A stretch of 64,000 nucleotides of DNA, from NCBI RefSeq assembly GCF_029867415.1, contig NW_026705578.1:496001-560000 (forward strand), read 5' to 3'. Each line of letters starts with the position of its first letter. Position 1 is the stretch's first letter. The position numbers and the translations under genes were made by a program. Below, in pieces: positions 11,831 to 24,470 of the stretch. A model generated the notes under the pieces. The model saw nothing but the letters and a program-made list of their open reading frames with translations, did not search any database and had not been told where the DNA came from. The stretch is from Vicia villosa. Its lineage: Eukaryota; Streptophyta; Magnoliopsida; Fabales; Fabaceae.

Positions 11831-12421
11831 ATTTATGGCAAGTAACTACATCAGACAAGACTTGATCATCAGCAGTCATCTGTTTATCATGAAGAAGTTC
11901 GACACTTTTCAACGGAAGCCTTTGCTCAGGAATTCCCAGTTGAGAGAGAGGATGGGGTCATTACATTTCAATGTACCTTTTCCACAAAATTACCACTTTC
12001 CAAACTTTGTAATAATCCATGGGGTCTTGCCTTTTGCAGGCTACCATTCTATTAAGAAAGTTTGAGCCTTTACCTTTCATTTGGCAATCTTATTTCTTTC
12101 ATATCTCTCCAAAATGTCATTTATTGCTGATAGTAATTTTTGAAACAAAGAGAAAATTGATTTCAACAAAATCCTTTTGAAAATTATAAAAGAATTTTTA
12201 CTTTGATTCATGAGTGCATTACAAGGAATGAATATGTTGATGTGCAGAAGAATGTATTCCACTCAATGCACCTTTGGCCTGGTTCGAATATGGTTTAGAA
12301 CTCAGTTACTGCGTTCTCTCAACCTCAATATTCCCTAGCCATCAAAAGATTGATAGCAGTTTCTGCTATGATGTTTAATTTGGGACATGCTTGATTATGT
12401 CATCTTTGAACACCATCTCTT
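11831..12421 (+). other. Ogre 3' untranslated region
   Basis: Non-coding and T/A-rich between the short repeat and the minisatellite. The ORFs here are short and show no recognisable domain. Confidence 0.5.
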
Positions 12422-13156
12422 TCATCGTCAGTGGTACGTCGATGAATTACATCTCTTTATATCATCAGTGGTACGGTGGTATATATCTCTTCATGCCTTC
12501 AGTGGAACGTTGGTATGTGTTATCGTCAGTGGTACGGCGGTACATCTCTTTCATCGTCAGTGGTACGTCGATGAATCATCTCCTTTTATATCATCAGTGG
12601 TACGGTGGTATATATCTCTTCATGCCTTCAGTGGAACGTTGGTATGTGTTATCGTCAGTGGTACGGCGGTACATCTCTTTCATCGTCAGTGGTACGTCGA
12701 TGAATCATCTCCTTCTATATCATCAGTGGTACGGTGGTATATATCTCTCTTCATGCCTTCAGTGGAACGTTGGTACGGGTTATCGTCAGTGGTACGGCGG
12801 TACATCTCTTTCATCGTCAGTGGTACGGCGGTACATCTCTTTCATCGTCAGTGGTACGTCGATGAATCATCTCTTTATATCATCAGTGGTACGGTGGTAT
12901 ATATCTCTTCATGCCTTCAGTGGAACGTTGGTACGTGTTATCGTCAGTGGTACGGCGGTACATCTCTTTCATCGTCAGTGGTACGGCGGTACATCTCTTT
13001 CATCGTCAGTGGTACGTCGATGAATCATCTCTTTATATCATCAGTGGTACGGTGGTATATATCTCTCTTCACACCTTCAGTAGAACGTTGGTATGTGTTA
13101 TCGTCAGTGGTACGGTGGTACATCTCTTCATATCATCAGTGGTACGATGGTGTGAT
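12422..13156 (+). repeat. Minisatellite in Ogre 3' region (about 130-bp unit)
   Basis: About five copies of a roughly 130-bp higher-order unit. Each is built from about 31-bp sub-units around CAGTGGTACGNNGGTACATCTC (for example cgtcagtggtacggcggtac, atcatcagtggtacggtgg, ccttcagtggaacgttgg). Two later units contain an extra 31-32 bp sub-unit. Long open frames cross it in more than one frame, which reflects the repeat structure and not a protein. Confidence 0.9.
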
Positions 13157-13574
13157 TAGCATTCTGATTCAGGATGCATACTTTCTCATCCCCAATGAAA
13201 GAGGATGATCCCCTTCTCTCATCCCCAGTGAAAGAGGATGCTATAACCTCTCTGACGCAAAGTGTTTTCCCCAGAGAAGTTTCTTCCTCCACCAAAGTTC
13301 CGTCTCTCCAACAAAGTCTTGCTTTCCCCAGTGGATTTTCTAAGACATTTGTTTCCCCAGCGGAGTTATAGCAAGACATTTGTTTTCCCCAGTGGATCAC
13401 CGGTTACTCCCCAGTGTTGTCATGCTTTATTGTCATTACATGCATTCATTAACATTGCATTGCATCTTAGGATCAAAAATTGTGTTTTATATATTTAAGT
13501 CTCTTTGATTTTTGTCAAAACGAAGATTTCCAATCATCGTATCTCCAAATCGAAGAAACTTAAATAGGGGCATC
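13157..13574 (+). other. Ogre region before the 3' LTR
   Basis: Short degenerate repeats of tccccagtgaaagaggatg and ttccccagtgga (about 13185-13400), then AT-rich sequence. It ends in a weak purine stretch (aaataggggca, 13562-13572) as the candidate polypurine tract next to the LTR. Confidence 0.55.
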
Positions 13575-13837
13575 TGTCATACCCCAATTTTTGACCCTAA
13601 GATCACACATCATTTGCATACCAATCATCAATCAAGAAGTTTTAACCTAGATTTCTACTTGTAATGTTGTGCTCAATTCATCTGCAAAGGAATCATCGAG
13701 CACCCATGTTTTAGTTTGTATATATTGCTTTACTAACCAAAATACCAAAAATATTGCCTTGTGCTCTTGGTTGTTTGTGTTTTGTAGGTACCAAGTCAAA
13801 ATACCCATCAAAGGAGCATTTTTCAACATTTTCACTG

Positions 13838-14021
13838 TGCAAATCGATTTACATAAGGTGTAAATCGATTTACACAACTGTTTCTGCACCAGATTTGCTT
13901 CTGCCATCAGTGCAAATCGATTTGCATAAGACAGCAATCGATTTGCATAACTGTTTTTGCCCCAGATTTTGCCTTTTTCAGCCATGTAAATAGATTTGCA
14001 TAAGGTGCAAATCGATTGCAC
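13838..14021 (+). repeat. AAATCGATTT palindrome cluster in Ogre LTR, block 1
   Basis: Six copies of a roughly 20-bp motif built on TGCAAATCGATTTGCA / GTAAATCGATTTAC in 184 bp. One copy has the core changed (aaatagattt). Confidence 0.85.
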
Positions 14022-14717
14022 CAGCACGAATCTGGAAAAATGAAGGCAAATTTCAGCTTTTTGAAGTGTTGACATCATTTGCAAGCATGGGAAGCATGAC
14101 TTAGTTCTCACATTGGATTTCCTACATCATTTTATCATGAACCCTCATGTGATTGCATCAAGACCATTGGATTTCATTTTTGGCTCCAAATCACTTTTCC
14201 AAACCTAATTCTATTTTCCAATCCTAACTCCAAGCCACAAAATTTCCCAAGCCTAAGTGCTATAAATTGAGGCACTCCCCTCTTCATTTTTCAAGCTTTG
14301 ATAGCCAAGAAACTTATTGCAAATTCTCTCCTCATCTCTTCCAAACCCATCACTCAAAGCTCTTTTTCTTCCACACAAATTAGTGAGTCACATCTTGAAC
14401 CTCACTAATTTAGAGCTAAACCTCAACATAAACACTAGTTTCTTCATCAATTGTGAGAGATCAAGGCTTGTGGTTGTGTGTTCTTGAAGAAGATTCAAAG
14501 TTTGTGAAGATTTGGTAAAATTCTAGATCCTTTACATGATCCAAGATGTGATCCATTATTGTTTATGCTTGATGCACCTTTGGTGCTACATTGATGAGAT
14601 TTGCTTGCTTAATTGATACATTTCCGTGCACAAATTGATCCAAGATCACAAGGTGTTTGGTTTTATGTTTAAACAAGTTTTCTTCTCTTTATTTGCTGTT
14701 TTTTTGAAAACTGTGTT

Positions 14718-14831
14718 GTGCAAATCGATTTACAGCTTGTGCAAATCGATTTACACAACTGAAAACTGCGCAGATTTTGAAAACAGAGTTATGCAAATCG
14801 ATTTACACTCTGTGCAAATCGATTTACATCT
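14718..14831 (+). repeat. AAATCGATTT palindrome cluster in Ogre LTR, block 2
   Basis: Four further copies of TGCAAATCGATTTACA as two closely spaced pairs, about 700 bp after block 1. Confidence 0.85.
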
Positions 14832-16889
14832 GGGCAGAATGCTTATTTTTGTGGTTTTTGACTTGTTTTTGGTTCTAACTCATCTTCTACTCCATTCTTT
14901 TGATATTTTCTTTGAATCACAAGTTAGAGGCCTAATTTCTCTCTAATTTCAATGGACTTAGGGCGTCGATAGGATGAGAATCCAAATCCGCAATATTAAG
15001 TGATTGAAATTATGGATGAGAGGAGCTTTTAATGTGGTTCCATCTTTTACTTCTTTTTATTTTGATCGATGAAAGTCTTAATGCCTTGAGAATTCTTATG
15101 GATTCTTGGTGAAGACTAGATCACTCACCATTTTTTCTTTTCGTGCGGTATTGCTTTCGGAAGGCGATCTACATATCGCTCTTCTCGCATGCATTAGCAC
15201 ATAAAGTTTTGACCGGCCTCGTTGTAGGGTGATTTCTACATAAATCACTTGGCGATCTGCTTAACATAGCGCAATATTTCGTGTCCCGAATAAAAAAGAT
15301 CCAATATGGAAGAGAATTGTATGCGGTTGATTTAAGACTTGTGGAGGTTTTTATCGTGTAGTCGCCATGATTTTATCAAGCTTCTGATAAGCCCCATTGA
15401 CTTTAAATCCGAGTACATCATTCACTCACCATCGATCTCCTACTAACTTTGATAACATACTTGACAAGCTTCAAGATGGTTATCTTTAACATTTAACAAC
15501 TAACTTTAATTTCCGCACCTTTACTATACCGCTCTTTATATTACCGCTCTTTATATTTCTCGCTTTATCGTTTTACTTTATCATTTCATCATATTTACTT
15601 TCCGTCATTTTCCTTTTATCCACTTGGACATATGTTTATGCTTCCGTCATTTTTCTTTGTCCACTTGGACCATAATCTACTTTTCTTGCTAAAACACTAA
15701 TAAATAACCAAAATCTAAAAAATACATAAGGTTCTCTTTGGACTATCGGTTACTATCCCTAGCAATTTGGAGATTCGGACTTATGGACCTAGTACCTCTG
15801 GACTCATTCTATTACTATCCTGTGATTGTTCTGTCTGTCTGGCATTGTTCTGTTGTATGTTTCTGTGTGCAGGTATTTCCTTGAAAGCCCTTGATGGTTA
15901 ATTCCAAGGCATTGAAATAAGGATTTTACCCAAAAACAACCGTTACTATGCCCGATTTTCGTCAGAATCTTAATGTGCTTAATGCAAAGTGGTTCTAAGA
16001 CAATAAGTTCATGTGGATCCCCAGGTGTTAATGTGTTGGTATCGATAAATCCAAAGGATGGGAAAACTACCTTGGCTCTTAATGTCAAGTGTTGGCTTCT
16101 TATTTGGTTAGACCGTTTCTTTCCTTAGCTTTTATTTTATGCACTAGGTTAGCCTCTTCATCTCCTCCCACTTCTTAAATTTTCAAAATCTTCTCCCTTT
16201 TTCCAAAATATTCTTATGTTTGCAAACCTTTTCAAAACCTTTTTCTTAAAAATATCTTTCGCCCTTAGTGGCTTTTCTTCAAAAGTTTAGACACCGTTAA
16301 CTGTCGAAACGAGTGGTTATACCCCACGATTTTGAAATTGATTGATAATAACGAGATCTTTTCCGCGTGAGAGAGCTAGTGGCATACTCGTTGATTTTAT
16401 CCGAGTTGGAGCCCTTCTTTCATTTGCGATGCAAAGAACTTGTTTGTTCTCATGCTCAAGATCAATGGCTGAGTATTTCTCTCTAACGACACCAAAGTGT
16501 TTATTCGTTTTTTAAAACGTTTTTTCCCAAAAGCGGAACTACATTAGCTCTGACTTCTCCATTGCACCGAGGAGGTGTGTAGGCCCAAAGCTTAACGCTT
16601 TGCCGAGCTTATTTTAAAAATAAAATAAACTGTTTTTAGCACACACACACAGATTTTCAAAAAGGTTCCCGTGGAGTACCACGGATATGAGGGGTGCTTT
16701 AAACCTTCCCCTCATATAACCAACACCCGAACCTGAGTTCTCTTTCTTGTTTTAAAAAACAAAACTTTGGGTTTTACGTTCTTTTCCCTTTTCCTTTGAA
16801 AAAATAAAGCGCGGTGGCGATTTCAAAACGGAATATTGATTCGAGTCAATCCCATGGCTTCGATGTCAGATTTTCCCCGCTACAACAAT

Positions 16890-18003
16890 AACCTGACAAT
16901 TATACCCAGAAATTATCAGTTCTCCCTTTCATGTGACTTGACAAAATGGTTCAATGGCACAACAGAAATATGTTGCCACACAGTGAAAGTAATTAACCAG
17001 TGAAACCTAACACGATATAAATTTCCAAGCAACTTATATAGCTATCAAAAAATAATAATCCACATAAAATCTATAAAAAGTTTAGGGTACCTGATTGTGT
17101 CAACATCGGCATTACGCAACAATGTCCCAAAACTAAAATAAACTATAATGAAACAGGTTAAATTAACAATATACAAAACGCAGGCAGGAAGATATAATCT
17201 AGAAGAAAAACTATAAAATCTAATGTAATATTATGAAGTAGAAGGCATAAGGGTATATACTTTATTGAACTAGGAATCGTGAAGAATGTCGAGACTACTT
17301 TTGTGGACGATAACCTTCTGTTGGGGTAAAATATCGCGATAGGTGCGGAGACTTGGCGTTTGAGGTGTTGAAGTAGATTAGACGAAACTAAAGCTAAATC
17401 TAATTTGGATTTGAATCACTTCGGTGGGGTTTTTTTCTCTGCAACAAAACCAAAGCTAAATCTGATTTGGATTTGAATGTTGAGTGGTTGCTAGGTGAAG
17501 GAATTCCAAGAAACCCTAACGTATGGGGTTTGTTTCTTAGCGGCAGAAGAATGAAGAAGTAAGGGACGAAAGATTTGGGGAAATTCTTGTGTGTGTAAAT
17601 ATAGACTAGGGTTTTAGGAAAAAGTTGCAGTAATATTTCCCATCGGTTGAATATTAGCCCGATGTAAAGACCCAATATGCTTAGTTTTTCCCATTGGTTA
17701 TTACCAAGAACCGATGTAAAGGCCCACTTGCGGAACATTTTTCACATTGGTTAATATCTGGGCCCGATGTAAACTCCCTTATAACAAGAATTTCATTATA
17801 ATTACAATTCTGCCACTGCTTATTTTTTTTTCATTTTATTTACAATACTGCCACTGTGTTATACATTTTTTATTTTTTCATATATTTTTTATATCATTGG
17901 AAATAATTACCTGATGTAAAATCTTTTGACAAATATTTTTTACATATTATATTTTGATACCTGATGTAAAATTCTTTAAGTAAATGTAATATTTTTAGTA
18001 GTG
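16890..18003 (-). mobile_element. CACTA transposon, one end with subterminal repeats
   Basis: The sequence ends ...ATTTTTAGTAGTG at 18003, so its complement begins CACTACTAAAAATATT, a CACTA terminus. Inward lie subterminal units alternating CCCATYGGTT and CCGATGTAAA (about 17635-17980), typical of CACTA transposase-binding repeats. The other terminus is not visible. The Ogre element probably inserted into it, leaving the rest left of the window. No transposase sequence is recognisable. The minus-strand ORF at 17400-17738 runs through repeat DNA and is not supported. Confidence 0.62.
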
Positions 18004-18313
18004 ATTCACACGTTAATAAGATTACTTATCAAAGATAGAATCTATGAGAAGATAAAATAAAAACGATATTATGCAAAATAAAAGTGAGACTAAAAGTTGT
18101 TACAATTGAAATACTATGTACTTTAATAAAAAATAATAATTGATATTCAACAAAAATTTATATATTAAAGCATCATAGTAGTTTTGTAACAAAGTTATAA
18201 AATTAATTGCTTTTTTTTTTTAAATCTTGGTATCCGGCCTTGCGAGCACACTGTCAAGACCAAACTTCCATCACTAGACTAACCATTGGGGGTTAAAACA
18301 ACAAGGTGGATCA
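18004..18313 (+). other. AT-rich spacer and LINE leader
   Basis: AT-rich sequence with no coding signal, a T-tract at about 18210-18222, then about 90 bp leading into the LINE ORF. Confidence 0.4.
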
Positions 18314-21300
18314 ATGATTGTGCTCTCTTACAATCTGAGGGTGTGTGGGAGTGCCGTCAAGAGAAGGAGCCTCCGTGATCTGATTCGAGATGTGCAGGTT
18401 GATGTGTGTCTCATTCAAGAGTCAAAACTTTGCAACTTTGACTTTGTGAATGCTCAGTCGTTGTGGGGGGAAAGAAATTTGGGATGGAGTGCGAAGTGGG
18501 TTGTGGGAAGATCAGGTGGGATTATTACGATGTGGAAGGAGGGGTTGTTCGATGTACTTTTCAGTTTCTCTGGTGATGGTTTTCTGGGGATTGCGGTGTC
18601 GTGGCAAGGGAAACGAGTGTATATGGTCAACATCTATGCTCCTTGTTCGTTGGACAGGAAAAAGGCGATGTGGAGGGTTTTGAGGGAGAAGCGCAATAAT
18701 TTTCAGGAGGGTGATTGGTGCTTCGGGGGAGATTTCAATGTTGTGAGTGATAGAAGGGAGAGGTGTGGAATGGGCATCCAATCTAATGCTGGAGAGATAC
18801 AGGGGTTCAAGGATTTCATATCTTCCATGGAGCTTATCGATCTCCCGGTCATTGGCAATCGGTTCACGTGGTTCAATCTGGCTGGTGATGCGTGTAGCAG
18901 GCTTGATAGGTTCTTGGTCTCTGAGGGGCTTTTGGAGCTTTGGGTTTGGGACAGGCAGGTGGTGGGGGAGAGAAGTGTGTCTGATCATTGTCCTATATGG
19001 CTTAATGGGATGACGAAGAACTGGGGTCCCAAGCCTTTCAAGTTGTTCAAGTGTTGGCTCAACCACGAAGGATTCAAACCGTTCTTGGAGGATTGTTGGA
19101 ATTCTTTATCCAATATTCGAGGCAGACCTGGGTTTATTTTGAAAGATAAACTTTTTAAACTGAAGCACATGATTAGGAGCTGGAACAGGGAGGTCTTTGG
19201 TATTTTAGATCTTGATGTTAATAATGCTATTAGCAACTTGAACAAGTTGGACGCAGTGGTGGCTGATTTGGAGAGGGGTGTCGCTGCTGATGTTTGTGAA
19301 GCTAGGGGCGTGGCGTCTAAAGCTTTGTGGGATGCTGTTAACAATAGGGAGAGTATTTTAAGGCAGAAATTGAGAAGCAAATGGATTTCGGAAGGCGATG
19401 TTAATTCCAAGTACATTCACAGGGCGATGAAGGGTAGATGGAGGCGCAATAACATTGTTGGGCTTAATTCGGCTGATGGTTTTCTGTCGGAAGTGGATGA
19501 GATTAGAAATGCGATTTTTCATCACTTTGCTAATAGATTGATGGAGGCTGATGAGGTGCGTCCGGAGCTTGGTGGCGTTACCTTCAATTTGTTTTCCGAT
19601 GAGGATCGTGCTTTCCTTGAGGCTCCCTTTTCTGTTGAGGAGATAAAGGAAGTTGTGTGGCTTGGGGACTGTGAGAAAAGTCCAGGTCCCGATGGGTTTC
19701 CGTTGGGATTCTTGAAATTCTGTTGGAGCTTCTTAAGTAATGAGTTGATCAAGTTTGTTCAAGACTTCCATTGTAGAGGCAAGCTTCCCAAGGCAGTCAC
19801 GACATCGTTTCTGGCACTGATTCCTAAAGTTAATAACCCTCAAAGAGTGGATGAATTCCGCCCCATTTGTCTCATAGGATGTTTGTATCGCTTGCTTTCA
19901 AAGCTGTTGGTTGGTAGGTTGAAGAAGGTGATGGGGAAGTTGATTTCTTCTAATCAAACAACTTTTATCGAAGGAAGGAAAATGATGGAAGGGTGGTGGT
20001 TCTCAACGAGACGGTTGAATTTGCAAGGAGGAATGGAAGAGAGTGTTTTATTTTGAAGATTGACTATGAAAAGGCTTATGATAGCGTGTCGTGGAATTAC
20101 CTTAGATACTTGTTCAGGCGGATGGGGTTCGGGAACAAATGGTGTGGTTGGATGGAAGCAATGGTGTTCTCTAGTAATATTTCTGTGCTTGTGAATGGTT
20201 CACCTACGACTGAATTTAGTGCTTCTCGTGGATTGCGTCAGGGGGATCCCTTATCCCCATTTCTTTTCCTTATTGTTGCGGAGGGTTTAACAGGCTTGAT
20301 GAGAAATGCAAGAGATGTTGGAGGGTACCAGGGATTTCAGTTTAATCAATAGACTCAAGTCGACCTGTTGCAGTTTGCGGATAATACGGTGTTGTTGTGC
20401 GATGGAAAGGCTGATAACTTGTGGTGTATCAAAGCAGTTTTAAGAGGTTTTGAACGTATTTCTGGGCTGAGTGTTAACTTCAACAAAACGAGGTTGTTTG
20501 GCATCAATGTGGCGAATGAAGATATTAGTGCAGCAGCAAATTTCCTCTCGTGTTCAACAAGAAGATTGTCGTTGAAGTTTTTGGGTCTGCCGGTGGGAGC
20601 CAATCACCGTAGGAAGGAAACGTGGAGACCGGTGCTAAATAAGCTGGAATCAAGATTGAGTTCTTGGCAGGGAAGACACCTTTCTCTCGGAGGCAAGGTA
20701 ACTCTTATAAACTCGGTGCTGAACAATATACCTATTTTCTGGCTTTCCTTTTATAGGGCTCCGAAGGTGGTGTGGGAGGAAATTACTAGAATTCGGCGGT
20801 CTTTTCTGTGGGGTAAGCCGAAAGATGATAAAAGGAGAATGGCGTGGGTGAGTTGGGACAAGGTTTGCTTGTCTAAGGAGGATGGAGGGCTGGGTGTCAA
20901 GAATGTTGAATTGTTCAATTTGGCTTTGATTAGCAAGTGGGGATGGCGGAGTTTGGAGGATAGGCAGTGTGTGTGGTCAGACATTTTGGCATTCCAGTAC
21001 GGAGGTGGTGAGCAGCGTATTCACGAGGATATCTCGCGTTACAGATTGAAAAAATCCTCACTATGGTGGCGTGACATTAGGGTTGTATGTAGAGGAAAAG
21101 TTAATGACCAGATTTGGTTTTTGGATGTTGTTTCGTGTAACAGTGAGGGTGTGGTGGTTTGGGGCAGTGGCAATGACGGTTTTTCGGTCAAAAACGCGTA
21201 TTACCGTTTGTACTCGTCGTGGAGTGAGGCCTTTGGATTGGAAGATTTTATGGTACAGGCTATTTATAGTGTTTGGAGGGCTAAGGTACCGGAATCTATT

Positions 21301-21881
21301 AAGTGCTTCGGATGGCGGTTTATTCTTAATAGTATTCCCACTAGAGAGGAGCTTTGGCGTAGAGGGGTTCTTGTTGGAAGTGAGTTGCTAGTCTGTCCTT
21401 TATGTAATAGAGTTACCGAATCGAAAGAGCATTTATTTCTTTTGTGCACTGAATTTGGAAAGGTTTGAAAGTTGGTGTTGCTTTTGCTTTTAAGAGAAGA
21501 GATGGACATCGGATTAGGGAATTCGGAGCTGGACATTATTGATCTTTTTTCAGGTTTTCTAGAGGTGTGTGTCCATGCACCCTTGGTTCCTTTCTTTTGG
21601 CTTCTGATTTCGTGGAATATTTGGAGAGCTAGGAACGAGTTGGTTTTTTCCAACAAGGTGTGGGATGTGTCGAGGGTCGCGAATTGTATTAAATCCATGG
21701 GATGGGAGTGGTTTTCTTTTTTAGCAAACAAAGGCCTCGAGTGTGATCGAGACGTCTGATTAGCCAACCCGTCCTCTTTAGTGGGTTTTTAGGTGGTTCT
21801 TTCTGCTGTTGTGTGTGTTCTCTGTATTTGGGTTGGCACCCCTTGTGCTATTTAAATACAAAGTTGCTTATTAAAAAAAAA
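18314..21881 (+). mobile_element. L1-type LINE, ORF2 only, degraded
   Basis: ORF2 in three frame-shifted parts. Endonuclease: IQESKL, GGDFNVV, SDHCPIW. RT: GPDGF, FRPICLIG, KIDYEKAYDS, GLRQGDPLSPFLF and LQFADN (20388-20405). C-terminal zf-RVT zinc-binding domain: CPLCN...HLFLLC. Frameshifts lie near 19990 and 21465, and a stop follows at 20350. The catalytic FADD box reads FADN. The 3' end carries a short A-tract (21873-21881). No ORF1 precedes ORF2, so the copy is 5'-truncated or its ORF1 has been lost. No clear target duplication was found. Confidence 0.88.
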
Positions 21882-23393
21882 TGGCATGTAATCTTGTTAT
21901 TTCGAAGATTTGATTAGACTCAAGCGAGATAGTAGAAAGGTCGAAGAAATAATTGAAATTTACTTTAGGGCAAAAAATTTATTGCATGTCTTTCTCTCTG
22001 TCCCCAAACACTTGCTCCTCAACTTCCATTTTAGTTTATGGTTTGTTCATTTACTTGTTCTTCATTAACATTTTCTCTTTCCATGATAGTATCATTTACT
22101 AGGTTTTAAGCTTTATAAACTTCTTTGGTGATTTCCGCTAATGCTTCATTTGACACATGCATCTCCTGGCTCTTCACTAAAGTTCTCTTGTTTGGGTTTG
22201 ACATTGTGCTTGCTAGAAGTTGTTGCGGCCTAAAAATTGAGAGTTTCACAAAAACAATAAAGTCATCATCAAAATTTTTTTAAATTGAAAATATTGCATT
22301 TGAAATAAATTTTTAGATTTGAGAGTCAATTATCCATATAGCAAAAGTATTAGCACCCTACAACATCCGTTTAAAAAGATGGTTATCTTTCATTATTCCT
22401 GTAAAAATTATTGTTAACTTTAAAAAAATATTTATTTTCTTCTCTTTATTTAATACAAATTAAAATTTTAGTTTTAAAATAAAATACTTTCATTTTTGTT
22501 TATTACATTTTAAATAAAAATGGAAGTAAAAAAAAGAAATTGCTTTTACTAAAGTGCATGACAAGAGTTGAATTTTACTGCTAGGAATCTCTTCGTGTGT
22601 CGGAAAATTGAAAATTACATAGTTCTGACTATAAAATAATTGGTGTTAGTTGATTTTAAAGAAAATATTTTTGTTGTGTTATGCGAATAAATAGACACTA
22701 TTGATTTATTTAAATAAAAAATATTGAATGCAAAAAAAACATTTTGGGTTTGTATTATTTTAACTTTGTTGATTTACTGTTATTATTTTAAAAAAATACA
22801 TATATAAGTAAATCAATATAAAAATCTAATTAAAGAGAAAGTCTATTCAATGTCAATATCAAATATACAAGTCAATTATTTAAAAAAAGGTACATAACAA
22901 CATAAACAAAATAAAATGAGGTTTTATCAAAAGGATAAATTAAAAAGAAAATTCTCTGATATTCATGAATTTAAACTAGATATCAATATTTTAGTGTAAA
23001 TTATTTTATTATTTTAATTTATTTTTTTTTTTAAAAAGTGACATGACATTGAATTACAGTATTTGATTAGTTAATGATAATGGTATCTAACTAAAGTCAA
23101 AGATACCAGAGTGTTCAATAAAATAAAGAGGATCAAATTTAAAAGATATTAGACTATGTAAATATAAAAAGAATATTATTAGAAGTTATTAGGGTTTATT
23201 TTAAATAATTAGAAAATAATTTGTTTAGGAATATTAGAGATACATTTCATGTATTTATATAGTATCCATATCAATGAAAAAGGCAAGACTAGTATTCATC
23301 TCTCTATCATGGTATCAATAAACTTCAGTACCGATCTCTTCCAGTAAACACTAGTGTCGCCCCCATCCCTTAACCGTAATCTTTAAATCGTCT
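21882..23393 (+). other. AT-rich intergenic DNA with a possible Copia LTR relic
   Basis: No gene is recognised. Around 23200-23320, ...ttatatagtatccatatcaatgaa...ctctctatca followed by TGGTATCA (23310-23317) resembles a small Copia LTR end with a decayed primer-binding site. No matching internal domain follows. Confidence 0.35.
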
Positions 23394-24075
23394 CACTACA
23401 AGAAAAGGTTGAATTTTTCAGGGATATTTGTCAGGGGTAAAACACCTCACAAAAAATTAATGTTGCTTGGGGTAAAGCCCCTCGCAACGTTAAATTCAGG
23501 TTAACAGAAAAAAAAATAAACATAGCTTGGGGAAACCCCTCGCAAAAGAGAAAGAGGGAAAATTTAAATTTTGAAAAAACCATTTTCTGAGGGGCAACCC
23601 CTGGAAAATGGGAATGGCGCTAAAAAGTCAAATCAGGCATAGCATTTTGGCAGAGATTAGCGAGGGGACACCCCTCCCAATAAACCACTAGGATATTAGC
23701 GAGGGGCTACCCCACGCAAAATTAACCATTCCTGCTCTTGCAGACTGCGCGTGCAGTTTATGTTTCCAATGTTGCTTTTTAGCGAGGGGATGCCCCAAGT
23801 AGAATTTTGCCGTTTTACTAGCGGGGGGATGCCCCTCGGAAATAATGACATCATCATTAATTCACGCAAACACCGCTTATTATAACCTAATATTTATCTG
23901 TTCTTCTTCCCTTCCTCATTCACCAGAATCTTCTTCCCTCTCCTCTCCCTTCACAATCGCTTATTCTTCCGCCCTTCTCCCATGAATAGTAAAAGTAACA
24001 ACACTTTTCCCATCCACTCTAGTAAAATTAATTACATTATTCAATCTCAGTCTCTCACTCCTCTTACGCCTACTC
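23394..24075 (+). mobile_element. CACTA transposon, left end
   Basis: Begins CACTACAAGAAAAGG. The next 450 bp hold about eight alternating subterminal units of the type GGGGtaaagCCCCTCGCAA / GAGGGGcaacCCCT. A pyrimidine-rich leader-like stretch follows (23890-24075), then the solo LTR insertion. After the LTR about 40 bp of the same context continue (27818-27857). The opposite end was not found in the window. Confidence 0.6.
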
Positions 24076-24288
24076 CTATTTGTCATACCCCAAAATTTGC
24101 CCTATTCATTTCATCTTCAATGATTCAAGGTTCAAGGGTTTATTCAAGCAACATTCAACTAATCGAAGGCCTCTTAAATTAGGGTTTGCATCTTATCAAA
24201 AGAGTTTAAATCTCCAAGGCCTCAAATGGACCTCAAGGTGTCTCATATGTCTCAAGGCATCTCCATATCAAAAGTCAAGCTTCTATTC

Positions 24289-24470
24289 CTTGAAGTTTGA
24301 CTGTATTTTGACTATAGTTGACTTTTAGATCAACATAGTTGATTATTGATCATCTGAGCCATTGAGTGAGCAATCCTTGCAAGGATTGCTCACTCAATGG
24401 CTTAGATGATAAATAATCGACTATGTTGATCTAAAAGTCAACTATAGTCAAAATACAGTCAAACTTCAAG
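24289..24470. repeat. 182-bp near-perfect palindrome (hairpin)
   Basis: Two arms of about 91 bp meet with no loop at 24379/24380 (CAATCCTTG|CAAGGATTG). The outer ends are cttgaagtttga and tcaaacttcaag. Only a few mismatches were seen, for example near 24345 and 24412. The sequence could extrude a cruciform or give a long hairpin RNA. Confidence 0.88.

Larger units (their letters stand above)
1..16884 (+). mobile_element. Ty3/Gypsy Tat/Ogre-type retrotransposon, 3' portion
   Basis: The window opens inside the protease and runs through RT, RNase H, a second RNase H, integrase, a 3' repeat zone and a 3.3 kb 3' LTR. Three traits point to the Ogre group of the Tat lineage: an intron between protease and RT, a second archaeal-type RNase H after the usual one, and a very long LTR beginning TGTCATACCCC. 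The 5' LTR, gag and primer-binding site lie left of the window. The element is interrupted by a SIRE-type Copia insertion at 4014-11282. A one-base frameshift near 3524 separates RNase H/zinc finger from the integrase core. The bases after the 3' LTR (16885-16889, acaat) should be one target duplication copy, which cannot be verified here. Confidence 0.88.
13575..16884 (+). repeat. 3' LTR of the Ogre element
   Basis: About 3310 bp, from TGTCATACCCCAATTTTTGACCC to ...TTTTCCCCGCTACA. The other LTR lies outside the window. The length is in the range known for Ogre LTRs. It contains AAATCGATTT palindrome clusters near its start and no coding sequence. The boundary at 16884 is inferred from the TG...CA rule. 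Confidence 0.78.

Noticed and set aside
12387..13208. A 273-residue open frame and overlapping long frames
   Set aside because: They run through the Ogre minisatellite and are open in two frames at once; repeat structure explains them.
17400..17738. 112-residue minus-strand frame near the CACTA end
   Set aside because: Crosses subterminal repeats; composition and position fit transposon non-coding DNA.
18512..21767. Several 100-180 residue minus-strand frames opposite the LINE
   Set aside because: Shadows of the GC-richer LINE ORF2 on the other strand; no independent domain.
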